A stretch of DNA of 64,000 nt from Neonectria sp. B-13 (lineage: Eukaryota > Ascomycota > Sordariomycetes > Hypocreales > Nectriaceae). The stretch lies in the NCBI GenBank assembly GCA_002682825.1, contig NOKP01000002.1, forward strand, positions 1,741,132 through 1,805,131. Reading direction: 5' to 3'. The notes under the pieces were generated by a model. The model saw only the letters and a list, made by a program, of their open reading frames with translations. It did no database searches and was not told the origin of the DNA. Each line of letters begins with the position of its first letter. The first letter of the stretch is position 1. A program made the position numbers and the translations under genes. Below, piece after piece: positions 50,991 to 62,771 of the stretch.

Positions 50991-53788
50991 TCAAGAGTTG
51001 TCACTATGAGAGTCACTCTGCGAGTTTTGCCCAGGAGCGTCCTCGGGAGCCTCTTCATGTTGATTATCATCTTCGGAATGCTCATCCTGATGGGAACCCC
51101 CATCATGATGTGAGTCCTCTGCCGCATGCTCATCTTGCTGGGGATCGTCTTCATGATTGGAACCATCCCCGGTATGTTCATCTTCTGGGAACTGGTCATC
51201 ATGATGGGGTTCATCGGGAGATTCGCCCTCTCCGTCATGATGGGACTCATCCTGGGCAGGATCCTCCGCAAGAGGTTGAACTCTTTGGCCATCGTCCTCA
51301 TCATGATGAGGCTCACCTGTGGTCTGTTCATCTTCTTGGAGACCCTTGTCTTGAGGGAGGTCATCCGTCGTATAGTCGCCCTCCTGGGTTTTCTCGTCCT
51401 GATGAGAGTCATCCACAGAAGATTCATCTTCTTGAGCATGCTCCTCTTCATGGTGAACCTCATCCTGGGAAGAGTCCCCTGCGGAAGGCTCATTCTCATG
51501 AGCATTCTGTTGCTCATGATGAATGATCTCGGTGGTGTGCTCGTCTTCTTGGATATCCTCAGCCTGGTGAGAGCCATCCGTAGGAGATTCGTCTTTCTGA
51601 GCATTCTCCTCGTCATTGTGAGTCTCATCCTGAGGAGGGTCCTCTGCAGGAGGCTGGCCCTTCTGAGAATCTTCTTCGTCATGATGAGATTCATCAATAG
51701 TAGGTTCTTCCTTTGGAGAGTCCTCCTTTTGGGCATCCTCCACTGGAGATTTGTCTTCGTGGGAGTCTCCCTCATTCTTGTTACTCTCGCCCTTATGTTT
51801 GTCGTCTTCCTTCTTGTCATCTTCCTTCTTGACATCTTCCTTCTTGTCGTCTTCCTTCTTGTCGTCTTCCTTCTTGCCGTCTTCCTTCTTGTCATCTTCC
51901 TTCTTGACATCTTCCTTCTTGTCATCTCCATTCTTATCGCCTTCTTCCTTCACACCCTTCTTATCACCCTCCTCCTTATTACCCCCCTTCTTGTCATCTC
52001 CCTTCTTATCGCCTTCTTCCTTCTCATCATCCTCCTCATCTCCATTCTCAAGATTATGCTTGGAGTCAGTGTGCATGTACGAACCGTCTTCTCCTTCCTC
52101 TTCGTCATCTTCCTCTTCTCCCCCGTCCTCCTCCTCCTTTGTAACGTCCCTGAACAGCTCCCTCTCGAACTCCACCGGGCACAGGTCTCCCCACATCAAA
52201 GTGTCGCCCTTATCGCTCGGGATACCCTCCACTAGCATCGGCAGCCCCTCATCCAAGCGATTCTCAAACAGCTGTCTCGAATGACCGAACCACCACGTCT
52301 TGTCCCATTGCTTCCTGATCTGCGTCTTGTCCATGTTGTTGTGGTGGATTATGACTGGGACAATGCCCAAGCAGATCTCCGTGTACATGGCCAAGGTCCT
52401 CCAGTCTTCGCCGGGCACCAGGTCTAGGAGGCCCTCTTGGATTAGGGCATCGATATTCGCTGGCTTGGGCTTGCAATCGAACATGTGTAACGCGCCAACC
52501 TGCTCGTTGAACGACATGTTGTTGCGAATGTACCGCACGTCAGCCACAGAATTGACGGTCTGGTGGCCGATCAGTGACCAGTAGTCGATGGCCATGCCGT
52601 ACTCGTAGGGCTTGTCGGGGAGATATCCCGGATCCCATTCTTGATGGGGAAAAGACGGATTCAGGAGATCATCAACAACAGCACCCATGACCTGGGTCGG
52701 GGGAGGCTTGGAACCAGCAAGGTTGGGGATAATGGCGTCGAGGACGTCGTCGATGCGCTTGCGGTGGCGACGACGCATGACCTCGCGATGGAACTCTTGC
52801 TCACCAAGAATCTCGGCCCAGATGGATTGATCACTGCCCCCGTAACAGAAACTAACGGTGTCGCTGGCCCCGTTCTTGTTACCATCGTACCAGGCACCAC
52901 GGCGGGACATGCATTCGTCCATTTTGGCCTGGGCCCGCTGGAGCAGAGGACGGACTTTGCCAACAGGGCCGATCAAGTAGCCTCCGATGAGATAGCGGGT
53001 GCGGAAGCTGCTCCAGGAGTTGCGTCCCAACACGGTGTCGGTTGCGCCGCTATGGAGGTCATCCGGGAGAGGAGAATCTGGAATTGGAAAGCAGGCGATG
53101 GTTTGACGCTGATTGGGACAGCAACGCTTGCCGCCGGCGAAGATGACCGACGACGTGATGTTCTCGATACTTGCGGCGCGACCCAGGCGGTGGGCGACAC
53201 GCTCGCTCTCTTCGGCAATGGCCGCATCGTAGCGGGCGACGAGGGTTTCCCAGGGCAGCTGAAACCAGATATCGTAGGAGTCCATGATGAGGATAAGGTC
53301 GTCATCGAAGGTGGGATCATGGCGACGTTCCTCGTCCATGACATACTCGAGGCTGCGTGTGATCTTGGCATAGTGCGAGCCACCTCCCTTAAGACCTTTC
53401 CGCGAGTCCTCATCACCCCAGCCGACGATACGGGGTTTGGGATAACCCATGATAACCATCGTCAGCAGAGTCTTGCACAAGCCCATGGCGGATTGGGTGG
53501 CGGGCATCAACAGATGGTAGCCCCTCTGGACGGGAGGCGCCTTGGGTGCTTCATCGCCGAGGCTGATGTCGGCCGTATCTGTGGCCCATGGTGCTTGGAA
53601 GGAGGTCGAGGGCCGGAAGGGCTGGAATTTTTGTCAGATGGGTTGCTCAGAAGAGTTGGCTGGATTCAAGAGGTGAAGGTATTGCCATCTTGTCGACTCA
53701 CAGAAATAAGAAAGCCCAAGATGACAGTGCTTAGAAGAAATACGCCGAAAATGAAGGTGGAGGCTCGCCACCTGATTTTGGCCAGCAT
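50991..53788 (-). CDS. Type II membrane glycosyltransferase-like protein with acidic repeat tail
   Basis: Exon 1 (53788-53702) encodes MLAKIRWRASTFIFGVFLL and more hydrophobic residues, a signal anchor; exon 2 (53621-50991) follows an 80-nt intron; total 905 residues. Residues 60-430 form a conserved globular part with YPKPRIVGWGDED, DDLILIMDSYDIWFQLP (an Asp-rich site reminiscent of DxD sugar-nucleotide binding), YLIGGYLIGPVGKVRPLL and GGSDQSIWAEI (D-Q-S/W as in PLOD-like glycosyltransferases). Then from about residue 485 to the end the protein is low complexity: KKEDD-type repeats, then H/D/E/Q-rich repeats, and a Ser/Asp end. The fold suggests a Golgi-lumen transferase; sugar and acceptor are unknown. 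The tail is probably a fast-evolving repeat. Confidence 0.8.
51000..52130. repeat. Intragenic minisatellite encoding KKEDD-type and DE/HH-type repeats
   Basis: Within the glycosyltransferase-like gene, 51815-52000 consists of about twelve imperfect 15-bp units (CTTCTTGTCNTCTTC on the plus strand, coding for KKEDD-like pentapeptides). 51000-51780 has longer, weaker units rich in His, Asp, Glu and Gln. All length steps visible keep the frame. Confidence 0.75.
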
Positions 53789-55676
53789 CTTGGATGTCGT
53801 TGCAAAGACCCAGAGTAGAATGGGGCTTGGTATGGGTTAAAGAGAGGTAAGAAGAGAAAAAGAGAGATGGATAGAGAGGAAGGGAACAACGGCAGCACGG
53901 AAAAAAGGAGTGACGACGCGCCCCAGAGCCCCAAGACGACCAGAAGGGACGTCGCGAGAAAGAACAACAACAATACTAGCTAAGTACAACACACCCACGG
54001 GGAGAAAATTGCGACGGGTTGTCACAGCCCGACCCAACAGGAAGTCAGACAAGGGAGAGAATGAGACGGGAGGAAGTCAAAAGGGACGAAGCCTGGCGGC
54101 TCTAGCCACTGATTAGGGGGCATGCGGCATGCCAGTCACGTTGTGGTCGGCGACGGATGGGCCTAAAATGGAAGAATTGGTCTTACCATACCCGGAGAGG
54201 CTTGGTGTCACGACAAGAATGTGTTCAGGGGCAGCAAAGACATAGATTATACTGCATTGTTCTTGAGCCTTGGCTTCACCTTAGAGGACGAATAGACGAT
54301 CTCTCTCGTGGCTGACTATCGTGGTGATGGCCCTTGGAAGACGCCTGATCTCAGCATCAATTCCAGTGACCGGCTATTGAATGTACCTAGGGGTAGGTAC
54401 TCGCCACCGCTAGGTCCCCATTATACAAGATTATAGCTCAGCGCCTCGATGTCGCACCTTTGACTGCGTCGCACCCTAAAATATAAGACATTACTGACGC
54501 TTGTTGAATTTGAACACAGGGTGAAAGATCACCACTTTGACGAGGAAAAGGCAGTGAACGCATTAGGAGAACCTTTCGTCGTAAAATCAGCCATAACAGC
54601 GGGTACAGCGGCAGTTGTAGCGGTGGTAGTAGCGGCGGTAGTAGCGGCGGGCAGCAGAGATCTAGAAGTTCTGAACGTGGAAGCAGTCGCTTTCTGGGAT
54701 GGTATGTTCAGCCCCTGGTTACAATGCTCACAGCATGCGTTTCGGGTCCACTGTCTCTCCCGGCGTCGGGTGCTTGCCCACTAACACGCCGTCGAAAGGG
54801 AATCCCTCGAAAGCCGACTATTGGACATTAGCGCTGAATCAAAACCCCCTTTGGCGGCGATCATTTCCTGGCCATGGAGGCTTGCGCGTCTCTACCGCTA
54901 GGTATGTAATCTAGGGAGTTGATGCGTGCGTGGCTCCCAGAGCCAGGTGGCCCAACGATGACTCGACAGGCTTTGGTCCTTATTGTGCGAAGGGCGAATA
55001 GTTGATCTTGGTGTTTAATGGCCAGGGTGGCCATGTTCCCGCCTCGGTCTCCGCCGTAGGGCTGGTCCCAGAGATCCGGAATGCAGTCCTGGCCAGCAAC
55101 ACAAAGTTACGCAATCAAGCTTCAATTACCTCAATCGAAAACGCAGGGAGTTCTCAATTAACCCTTGCTACGGCACAGCCTGTCCATATGCGGTGGTTGC
55201 GATGATAAGCCGTAGAATGGATTGACCTGCTTCCTCTCAACGGCTAGGAGCTGGGACTCCATGTTTCTCGATAAGATAAGCCCGAAAACGCTAAACTGAG
55301 TTCGGTGTCATGCTAGTGGGGATGGGGAATTTTCTCCAGCCCAGCTGTGCACCCCTCGCTCAGTCACAGGCTCAAGCTTCTAGACGATTGAAGGTCGGCG
55401 ACAACCAGGAAGCCCCAATTCTTCTGCTTATAATCCGCTAAACAGGACCAGCTGATCACAGAAGCCCGCTGGCCGTCATCAGAAATTGTCGACAAAGCCT
55501 TCTCGATATCATCGCAAACGCGCATCCCGCCTGCCTGTCCCGCTGCCCGTCCTCCCCGCCGAGTCACCCAGCCCGCCATCCGATCCAGGCGCATCGCGAC
55601 AACAGATCCCATCGGGGAACCATAGCCCAGAGACCTGGTTTTGAGGCTTTGAGGACTATCTAGATCCCTCACCATA
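53789..55676. other. Divergent intergenic region (1.9 kb)
   Basis: Between the glycosyltransferase-like gene and RPC37. It contains a purine-rich stretch at 53840-53930, a GCGGNGGTAGTA-type repeat near 54605-54650, and no motif-bearing ORF. Frames such as 54521-54784 are simple Ala/Val sequence caused by that repeat. Confidence 0.45.
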
Positions 55677-56910
55677 ATGGATACGCTCGTTGATCCCGCC
55701 CTCGCGGGCCCAATGGACGTCGACGTCGACGTCGACATCGATATCGACCCCCGCCTCTCCGCAGACACCGTCACCCTCGACGAAGACGACGACCCCGTCA
55801 CCGCAACCTACCAGGTCTTCCTCAACCCGTCGCTACCCCTCGGTCGCCGCCTCCTCGTCCTGCAGCACCCCAACCGCACCGACGACACCCCGCGCGCGCC
55901 GCCGACCGAGCTGCGCGTCAAGGCCAACGCCGGCATGGTCGAGGTCGACATGCCCCTCGACAACAGCGTCGCCTACGACCGTGAGAAGGGCCTCAAGTGG
56001 GGGCGCACCCTGCACACCTCCATGGCTGCCAAGAACGGCGGCAGCCACGGCCTCGCCGGCGGCTTCGGCTTTGGCACCGTCCAGCGCGGCGCCGCCGGCC
56101 GCAAGAAGCCCGAGGCCGAGGACGAGGATGCCCTGGACTGGACCGAGGCCGTGAGGCAGGACAAGGTCCTCCGTACCCAGACACTGGGTGGCCAGTACCC
56201 AGATTATAAGGAAGTGCAGCACATGATCGGCGTCTTCCAAGGCAGTACGTTCTATCTTTACCACCAGCGGGACCCGGAACGATGATCACTGACAAGCAAC
56301 TCCAGAGGACCTGCACCTGACCCCCGTCTCCTCCCTCGTCCACCTCCGTCCCCAGCTGCACCACATCGACGCCACCATCCAACTCGAGCGCCAGGCCGCC
56401 GCATCTGCCTCCAAGGAAGCCGCCCCGACCACCGGTACTGGTGCCGCTCGCGCCATCCACATGACGGTCAAGGCCACCGGCGACGGCGAGACCGTCACCA
56501 CCGAGACCATGGCCGACCGCCTCCGCGCCGTCCAGTCCGAGCACTGGCGCACCCTGCACTACACCGACGAGAACGAGGAGGCCGCCTGGGAGGTCTATAA
56601 CGAGAGCCTCTTCCTGCGGCCCGAGAAGGACGACGATGCTGAGATCAACCGGCCTCTCGACGAGACTGTTCCGCACTTCGGTGCCCGGTGGACCGATCAA
56701 CAGTTGCTCGAAGCCGTTAGCGGAATAGAGAAGCCCGATCCAGAGCCTATTGTGAAGGAGGAGCCCAAGCCCGTTCAGCCCGCGCCAGCGCCGCCCAAGC
56801 AACCGGAGCCGACCCCGGAGGAGGCCCGGAAGCCAAAACCTCGACCTCGAGGCGGAGCAGTAGCTGGCGCCGTACGGAGAGGCGGTAGGACCCGGGGGGC
56901 AAGTTCTTAG
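55677..56910 (+). CDS. RPC37: RNA polymerase III subunit RPC37 (RPC5)
   Basis: Two exons, 55677-56244 and 56306-56910, give 390 residues; the 61-nt intron has GTACGT and CTCCAG with an ACTGAC branch site. RPC37 forms a TFIIF-like dimer with RPC53 on Pol III, needed for initiation, termination and reinitiation at tRNA and 5S genes. The N-terminus is acidic (MDVDVDVDIDIDPRL), then comes VTATYQVFLNPSLPLGRRLL, the Sin/Rpc5 domain start, VLRTQTLGGQYPDYKEVQHM, and across the intron GVFQG/KDLHLTPVSSLVHLRPQ, the dimerisation-fold signature. The C-terminal part is Pro/Glu-rich and ends in a basic RGG/R-rich tail (RGGRTRGASS), characteristic of filamentous fungi. Confidence 0.9.
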
Positions 56911-57432
56911 GCGAGATGAGCACTGGTTTTCAGTTAGCCAGGTTCATCTTCGAAGACCAAAAAGAAGAGGGGAGGAAAGCATGTGTTCATGAGATATCAA
57001 AATGGGTTTTGCATGGGTCGGCGCACAGGAAAAGTAGACTACCTATACGATACGCGAAGGCGACGCTCGTACGTTACATTACAACGGCAATGCTGATTTT
57101 ACTACATAAAAGACGCATAAAATTTGAATTTGTGATGTGAGCCCGACGACTCGGTGTAGGAAGATGCCCCCTGCCTCTGCCTTACCGCCAATATCGACCG
57201 ACAGGTTGTAATGTCGGTACACAAGTGCCTTTGAGCACTCAGAAATGTCGCCCTTGGAATATTCTACACCCGGCAAGCAGCACGATGCCCCCCTGGGCAT
57301 TCTCCATCCGCAAGTTCAACCGTCTCCTCAGTGCACCATCGCTTCCCAGTTGACCCCATTGCCCAAAACATGCCAGCCCAAATAGCCCAGGAATCACCCA
57401 AAGGTAGCATATAGTGCGTCAACAGAGCCTGT
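56911..57432. other. Tail-to-tail intergenic region
   Basis: 522 bp between the stops of RPC37 and PAT1; presumably 3' UTRs. No feature recognised. Confidence 0.5.
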
Positions 57433-59885
57433 CTACTGAAGTAGTTCCACATCTAATCCGATGGAGCGCATGAACAGGTTCACGCTGCTAAGACGGTCGG
57501 CCGCCATGGCCGGCGGCAGCGTCTTCGAGAGAGTGACGGTATCCAGAACGCGGTCTTTGACGGCGAGGACCAGCCGCGTTTGCTGGTCGTGGGTTGCACT
57601 CACACCCATGGCAGCAAGGAGCTGCCAGACGTAGACGTCTTCTCCAGTATTAACGCTACCAGGGAAAATGTAAGGTAGCGACGGCTCAAGTCTGGTAAAC
57701 AAAGTTTCAAAAGTGCGATCCCTGGATATTGTCAGTACGTCAGTTTCGGATGAGCCTTAGGTGCGTTCACATACCATTTCTCCCACTGCTCAGGGTTACC
57801 AGCGCCAGTCTGCTTCAGAAGCACAGCGCGGCTAAGGATGAGGGTCAGCATGGAGACTCCAATCCTGGCTCGAGCAATGAGGTCGACATTGAGCTTGGTG
57901 GCAATCAGGTTCAGGACGCCATCAACAATGTCCAATCCAGTATCGTTGAAATATTGCATCAATGACGGCATCACGGTTGAGATGAAGAGCTCGATCTTCT
58001 CCCGCATCCTCGCGTTCAGCGTTGTCGTTTCGCCAGGGATGATTGCCGCTCCCTGAACAACATCAAGCTGGTCGAGGTGGTAGATGATCATGGTCAAGAT
58101 CGTGGTTCGCTGCTCAAACGAAAGATGGGGGAAAAGTCGAGGAATAGCCTTCTCACCCTTTGCGCAAGACAAAAACGCGATGAAGGGGTGAGGAACAGTA
58201 GCCCCGATAGGCTCGTGGACCTTCAGCTCGTGCCAGAGCCGGGCATTGTAAGTCTCAAGGATGGTTGCCCACTCCTTGTGCTTGCTCTGCAGCTCCTCGT
58301 CTGCTGGGTTGGTAATGGGGGGCGGGATGAGGCGGACGTGATCCTCGATCTGCATCAGCGTCTGGTAAACCTTCTCCACGTTACGCAGGATAGTCTTCCG
58401 GTCCAGAGCACTCTTCTTGCCACTGCTGGGTCGCGGAGAATCGTTGTCGGTGCGCTTAATGCTAAGCAGGGGCTTGGGCGTCTTGGCGTTGCTGAAGGAG
58501 ATCTTTCCCAGGCTGCCTGCAATGACGAGCTGGGGGTTCTTGGGCTTATTCTTGGCGGCCTCGACAGCTCTCTGGACCTGCTGTTCCATACGCTGGAAGT
58601 GGTTCTCGGCAGGGCGACCGTGGCGCCGCATTCCACCCTGGCGGCTACCAGTCTGGTAGAGATAGGTCTGGGCGAAGTTGCTAAGAGGCTGGCTGGGGTT
58701 CTGGCGCTGGCCAGCTCGAATGTGGCTGTAAACCTGATAGTAGAAATCTTCAGCAATAGATGCGTCCGATCCCTCGACAGGGTTACCCGTGGCGGAGACG
58801 AGCTGCTGAAGCTGGATTCGGGTTATGAAGTTCTTGTCCTGGGGGGTCATCAAGCCGTTGTCCTTCGATAGTAGCCAAATCTTGTGGTTGCGCTTAGCTC
58901 TCTTGGTCTCCTGGTCCAAGAAGGCAGCTTTCTCATCCTCCGACATCTGCATCATCTGAGGATGCTGCTGCAGCTGGGCCAACTGGGCAATGGCGCCCTG
59001 GGAGAGTTTGGTTTGGTGACCAGAGGCTCCAATTCGAGCAGCGTCGCCAGAAAGGCGGTTGGGGTTCTGCAAGATCTGTGTGGGCTGCGCAGACCCTTGT
59101 TGCTGTTGCTGAGGTGGTGGCGGAGCGTGCGATCCCTGAGCTGGGGGCGTAGGCTTCGACTGCGTATTCTGGGGCCGCTGCAGGATCTGGACTGGGTGGC
59201 CGTGTCCGTGAGGCTGAGCGGGCTGCTGCTGAGGAGTCGGATATCCTCCAGACTGAGCGTATGCCAGCTCGGCAACAGGGGGCTGAGGAGTGGGCTTCTT
59301 TGGCTGAGCCCGCATAGCGGCCTCGACCTCCTCAAGACTCATGACCTTGCGGCTAGCTGGCTGCGAGCTTTGAGGAGCAGGAGAGGCTTGCGCGGCTGGC
59401 TTGGCAGGCCCGATACCCCAGATGCTTCTGTCGACATGCAGATCGGGAAGCGGCTCGGGGTCCTGGTACTTCTCATAACCGGTGCGCGCAGGTCGTTGAG
59501 CTGGCTGGTTTGAGTAGTACGACTGCATGCTGGGGACCGAGGGTTGGACGGCTACAGTTGGCTTCATAGTAGGCTGCTGACGATGATATCGAAGGTATTC
59601 CTCGTCAATGGCGTTGGCAACCTTAGCTGTCTGTCCAAAGAAGTCAAAGTCCTTGCCAGTTCGGTTCGTGGCGGGAGCTCCACTGTCGCCGAAGGTGTCG
59701 TCGTTGAAGGCATCGCCGGTCTCGTCAAGCTGGTCACCAAGACCATCATAGGTATCTTCGAAATCGAGAGCGTCGTCGCCTTCACCATCCCTGCCAGAAA
59801 GGCCAGCGAAGGGATCATGGGTCTGGGAGAATCCAGGGGCCGTCGTATTGTGACGGCCCGTTGCATCAAAGCCGAAGAAAGACAT
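57433..59885 (-). CDS. PAT1: mRNA decapping activator PAT1
   Basis: Two exons, 59885-57775 and 57721-57433, give 799 residues; the intron (53 nt) restores EQWEKWDRTFETLF. PAT1 bridges decapping enzymes, the Lsm1-7 ring and deadenylated mRNA in cytoplasmic P-bodies. The start MSFFGFD is the conserved N-terminus with the FDxF-like motif for the Dhh1/Lsm system; FEDTYDGLGDQLDETGDAFN follows. A long Pro/Gln-rich middle (about 110-290) is disordered. The conserved PAT1 core starts near LSKDNGLMTPQDKNFITRIQLQQL, and the C-terminal helical-repeat domain includes KGEKAIPRLFPHLSFEQRTT. All parts expected for a fungal PAT1 are present and the length is usual. Confidence 0.94.
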
Positions 59886-62771
59886 TTTGCTCGAGTTTCG
59901 ATCCAGAAAGAATGAGGGTTGGTTGTACTGGGATGAGTATTAGCTTCCGAGGTCACGATTGGCACTAAGCCAGCAAGCAAGTGGTTAGGCTCAGAAACCC
60001 CGCTTCGAGGTCCATGCCACGATGCCCTAGTCGTTGCTCAAGGGAGTGAAGTTTGGCGACAGCTCAACCAACACAGCTACCCATCAAAACAGCGCATCCT
60101 AAAAGGAGTCGCTTGCTAACTATTCCGATCCATGCTTCCAGTAGCAGCGTGTAGAGCAGGTTTGTCGCGCTCTGAGGAAGCGCCTGAGACGAGGATAGCT
60201 GGGTTGCTAGTAGGCATCGTGCGACCTCCTTACGTAGCTCTGTCGATATCGAGACCATGATAGCTTTCGTCACGAGCCGCTTTCAACCGTCTTAGGTTTT
60301 TGGAGTGTAAGGATTCCAAGGTTCCGCCCATTGTCGTCGTTGTCCCTTCCAGCGAATATCGTCGCATGGATAATATCCATCTCAAGTTGGTGCAATCGCA
60401 AGGGCGTGGCAGGTCCGTAGGGAAGAATGTAGAAGCGACAAGCAAGCCAAAATAACACTCACCACTAAGAGAAGGAGATGATTGCAGGGTCGTTCAAAGC
60501 GCACAAATCGATCATGATGTCTTCCAAATTCGTCTCAAGATATTCAAGGGGCAAGCCAAGCTCGTGGGAAGCGTGGGGAGCTGGCCAAGGAGTTGTCAAA
60601 CGGCCCGTTTTGCTCGTGCAAGTCGCTCGGGAGGTCGGTAGATCCAGAAAAGAGCTGGTCGGGAGAGGCGCGCTGTCAAACAGGTGCTCTGGGAAGCTCT
60701 GTTCCAACGATGATGCGACGAGAGCCAGCGAAGGTTCTCCGAAGTTGCCTCCCCGCTGTGGGAAATTCCGGTTCCGGGGCACGGGCCTCGTGGGTTGAAG
60801 GCTAGGTCACGTGGAAGCGCGTGTAACAGAATGAGCGGCGTTGTTTGGTTCAACATGTTAGGCTCATTGATGATGACTCTGCCAGTCTGTTTGTTATTTT
60901 TTCTCCTTGTTTGATACTCTGCTTTCATCCGTCCTGCATTTCTTCATTTGAAGCATATCGCTCGAGATCGCTAGACTAGATTAGACGATGGCTGGTTACT
61001 TGCGACAACGAAGGTGTTTCGGTTGGTTGCAGCTCCGATTCACAGACAAAGAAGTGTGGATCTGGTTCCCTTGTGTCACATCTGAGCGGTAGCAAGACTA
61101 CGGCTTTCTGATCTTGGCGGTTGCGAGTGGCACAGTATCTATTCAGATGCTTACGGCTGTAAGACATAAACACATGAAAGTGTCTCTGTTAGAATCAACT
61201 AGCAAACAGACTGGAGAGGATGAGTTAATGAACCAGCGTGTAACTGGCTAGCCTGGACCAGTACTTCGTACGTATCCCATATTTCCATTCCCGGTGGTCT
61301 ATTCGATGCAATAGCAAGACGTAAGCTGAGATGACGTACAGACTAGACTACGTGTCCATCCAACACTTAAATTTGCCCTGCAGCGGTCAAGCTCCGCAAT
61401 ACGGGACATGGACGCCGCTGAAGGACGCATTCAGCCAGTGTGGCACTGCACTGTGGGCGCCGTTATCTGCCCTTGGTATTTATTGCCCAAGTCGGTAAGC
61501 CAACAGTCTACGAGTGACTTACGTGGCTCTCATTACTATGTAGACCGAGCCAGGCATGCGTCGTAAGCACGGAGCAACTGGTATCAGTTGTAACAGTCGA
61601 TAGTCGTTTTCCTGCAACGAGGGACAGAGTAATGCGTACTTTCGTACTTTCGTACTTCGTACTTTGTACATAATCACATCAGAGGGTGAGCTAATGTTTC
61701 CCTGACGCCAAGACATATCTGGGTCCAAAGCCCCTGTTTTTAGGAAAGGGGTAGCAATACGAGGCCGCAAATCCGGCAGAGCCGTCAAGTCGAGACTTGT
61801 GAGGATCCCCTAGCAGTGGAGAAGAGGCTCCCCGTCGCCGCCGCGAGTCCCTGAAATTGCCCCCCTCCTAACCCTCTCTAAACCTGATTCAGAACGAGGA
61901 CCGGCAAACTTACAGAGACCGATGTGCGGTATGAACCAATCATTGCAATGGTGCTCAGTGCTCGATCGGTCCAGCCAGGCCGAGGCGTTTGAGAGTGGGA
62001 AGACGACCACGGCTTCACGATACGAAGTAGCAGTGTACTGCGGCCCCGAAGTTTTTTTTTCCTTCCCCAGCCATCGCTTCCCTGTAACAGCGCCAAAGAG
62101 CCCCCGTTTCCGGGGATAGTGACCCTGAAGCTTGCCAACAAAGCGCTATCGATGTGTGTTGAAGTGGCGACACTTTCTAGCGGATGTTTCTTGCCCCTGA
62201 CGCAAGTACCTGCAGATGAACGGTACTTGTAGGTGCTCGTAGAATTTGCTGACTCGCCACCCAAACTTTGCCTAGTGCGCCATGGCGAGCCCTGTAAGGT
62301 TTCTACGTCTCAAGTACCGGCGGCCTAAAGGTACCTGACTCCCACCCCCATCAATGCTCTGGCCTTGTACATTGGCGAGGATCATGGGCCCGTTCTTGCA
62401 CCTCCCACCTCCCAACTCTCACCTCCCGCCTAACCCCCAGAAGCCCAGGCTCCCAGAACCCGCTCTGTCCTGACCACCTTTCCATCCTTCATTCTTTCAT
62501 CTTTCCGTGTTCTTCTCCTCCCATCACGGGCTTTTTGTTGTCGCGTGAGTTCACTTTGACATCAATTCCCTGGCAGCGGCTCGTCAGCTCCAGTGCCCTT
62601 GAACGCCATGGTCATTTGAGAACCGCCTTCTCCATCCAGTCTTCGCCGCAACTCTTTTTTCTAAGCAGCCAGCACGCCCCCCCGCCGTCTGCGACACACA
62701 TCATCACCACCGATCCCATCTCTTGCCCGGCATTTCTCTCCGCGGCGCGCCTCGAGTAACTTGCATCCGCC
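59886..62771. promoter_or_regulatory. Divergent intergenic region (2.9 kb)
   Basis: Between PAT1 and the mannosyltransferase gene. The 105-codon frame 60465-60782 (minus) lacks an ATG and shows no family motif. A small CGTACTTT repeat lies at 61636-61669. 62390-62770 is C/T-rich with CTCCCACCTCCC-like runs, typical of a fungal leader. No RNA gene is recognised. Confidence 0.45.
61636..61669. repeat. Short tandem repeat of CGTACTTT
   Basis: Four consecutive imperfect copies of CGTACTTT (the third lacks two T) followed by GTACA. No coding context. Confidence 0.55.

Noticed and set aside
51126..52235. A 369-codon plus-strand hydrophobic frame that looks like a membrane protein
   Set aside because: It is the complement of the acidic KKEDD repeat tail; Leu/Phe/Val runs are a by-product of the repeat.
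52641..53840. A 399-codon frame antisense to the glycosyltransferase-like gene
   Set aside because: The minus strand carries conserved protein sequence with a signal anchor; this frame has none.
55993..56802. A 269-codon frame antisense to RPC37
   Set aside because: Gly/Val/Arg-rich shadow; RPC37 on the plus strand is strongly supported.
60465..60782. A 105-codon minus-strand frame upstream of PAT1
   Set aside because: The end looks protein-like (YLETNLEDIMIDLCALN), but there is no ATG, no clear 5' exon and no recognised family; possibly part of the PAT1 leader.
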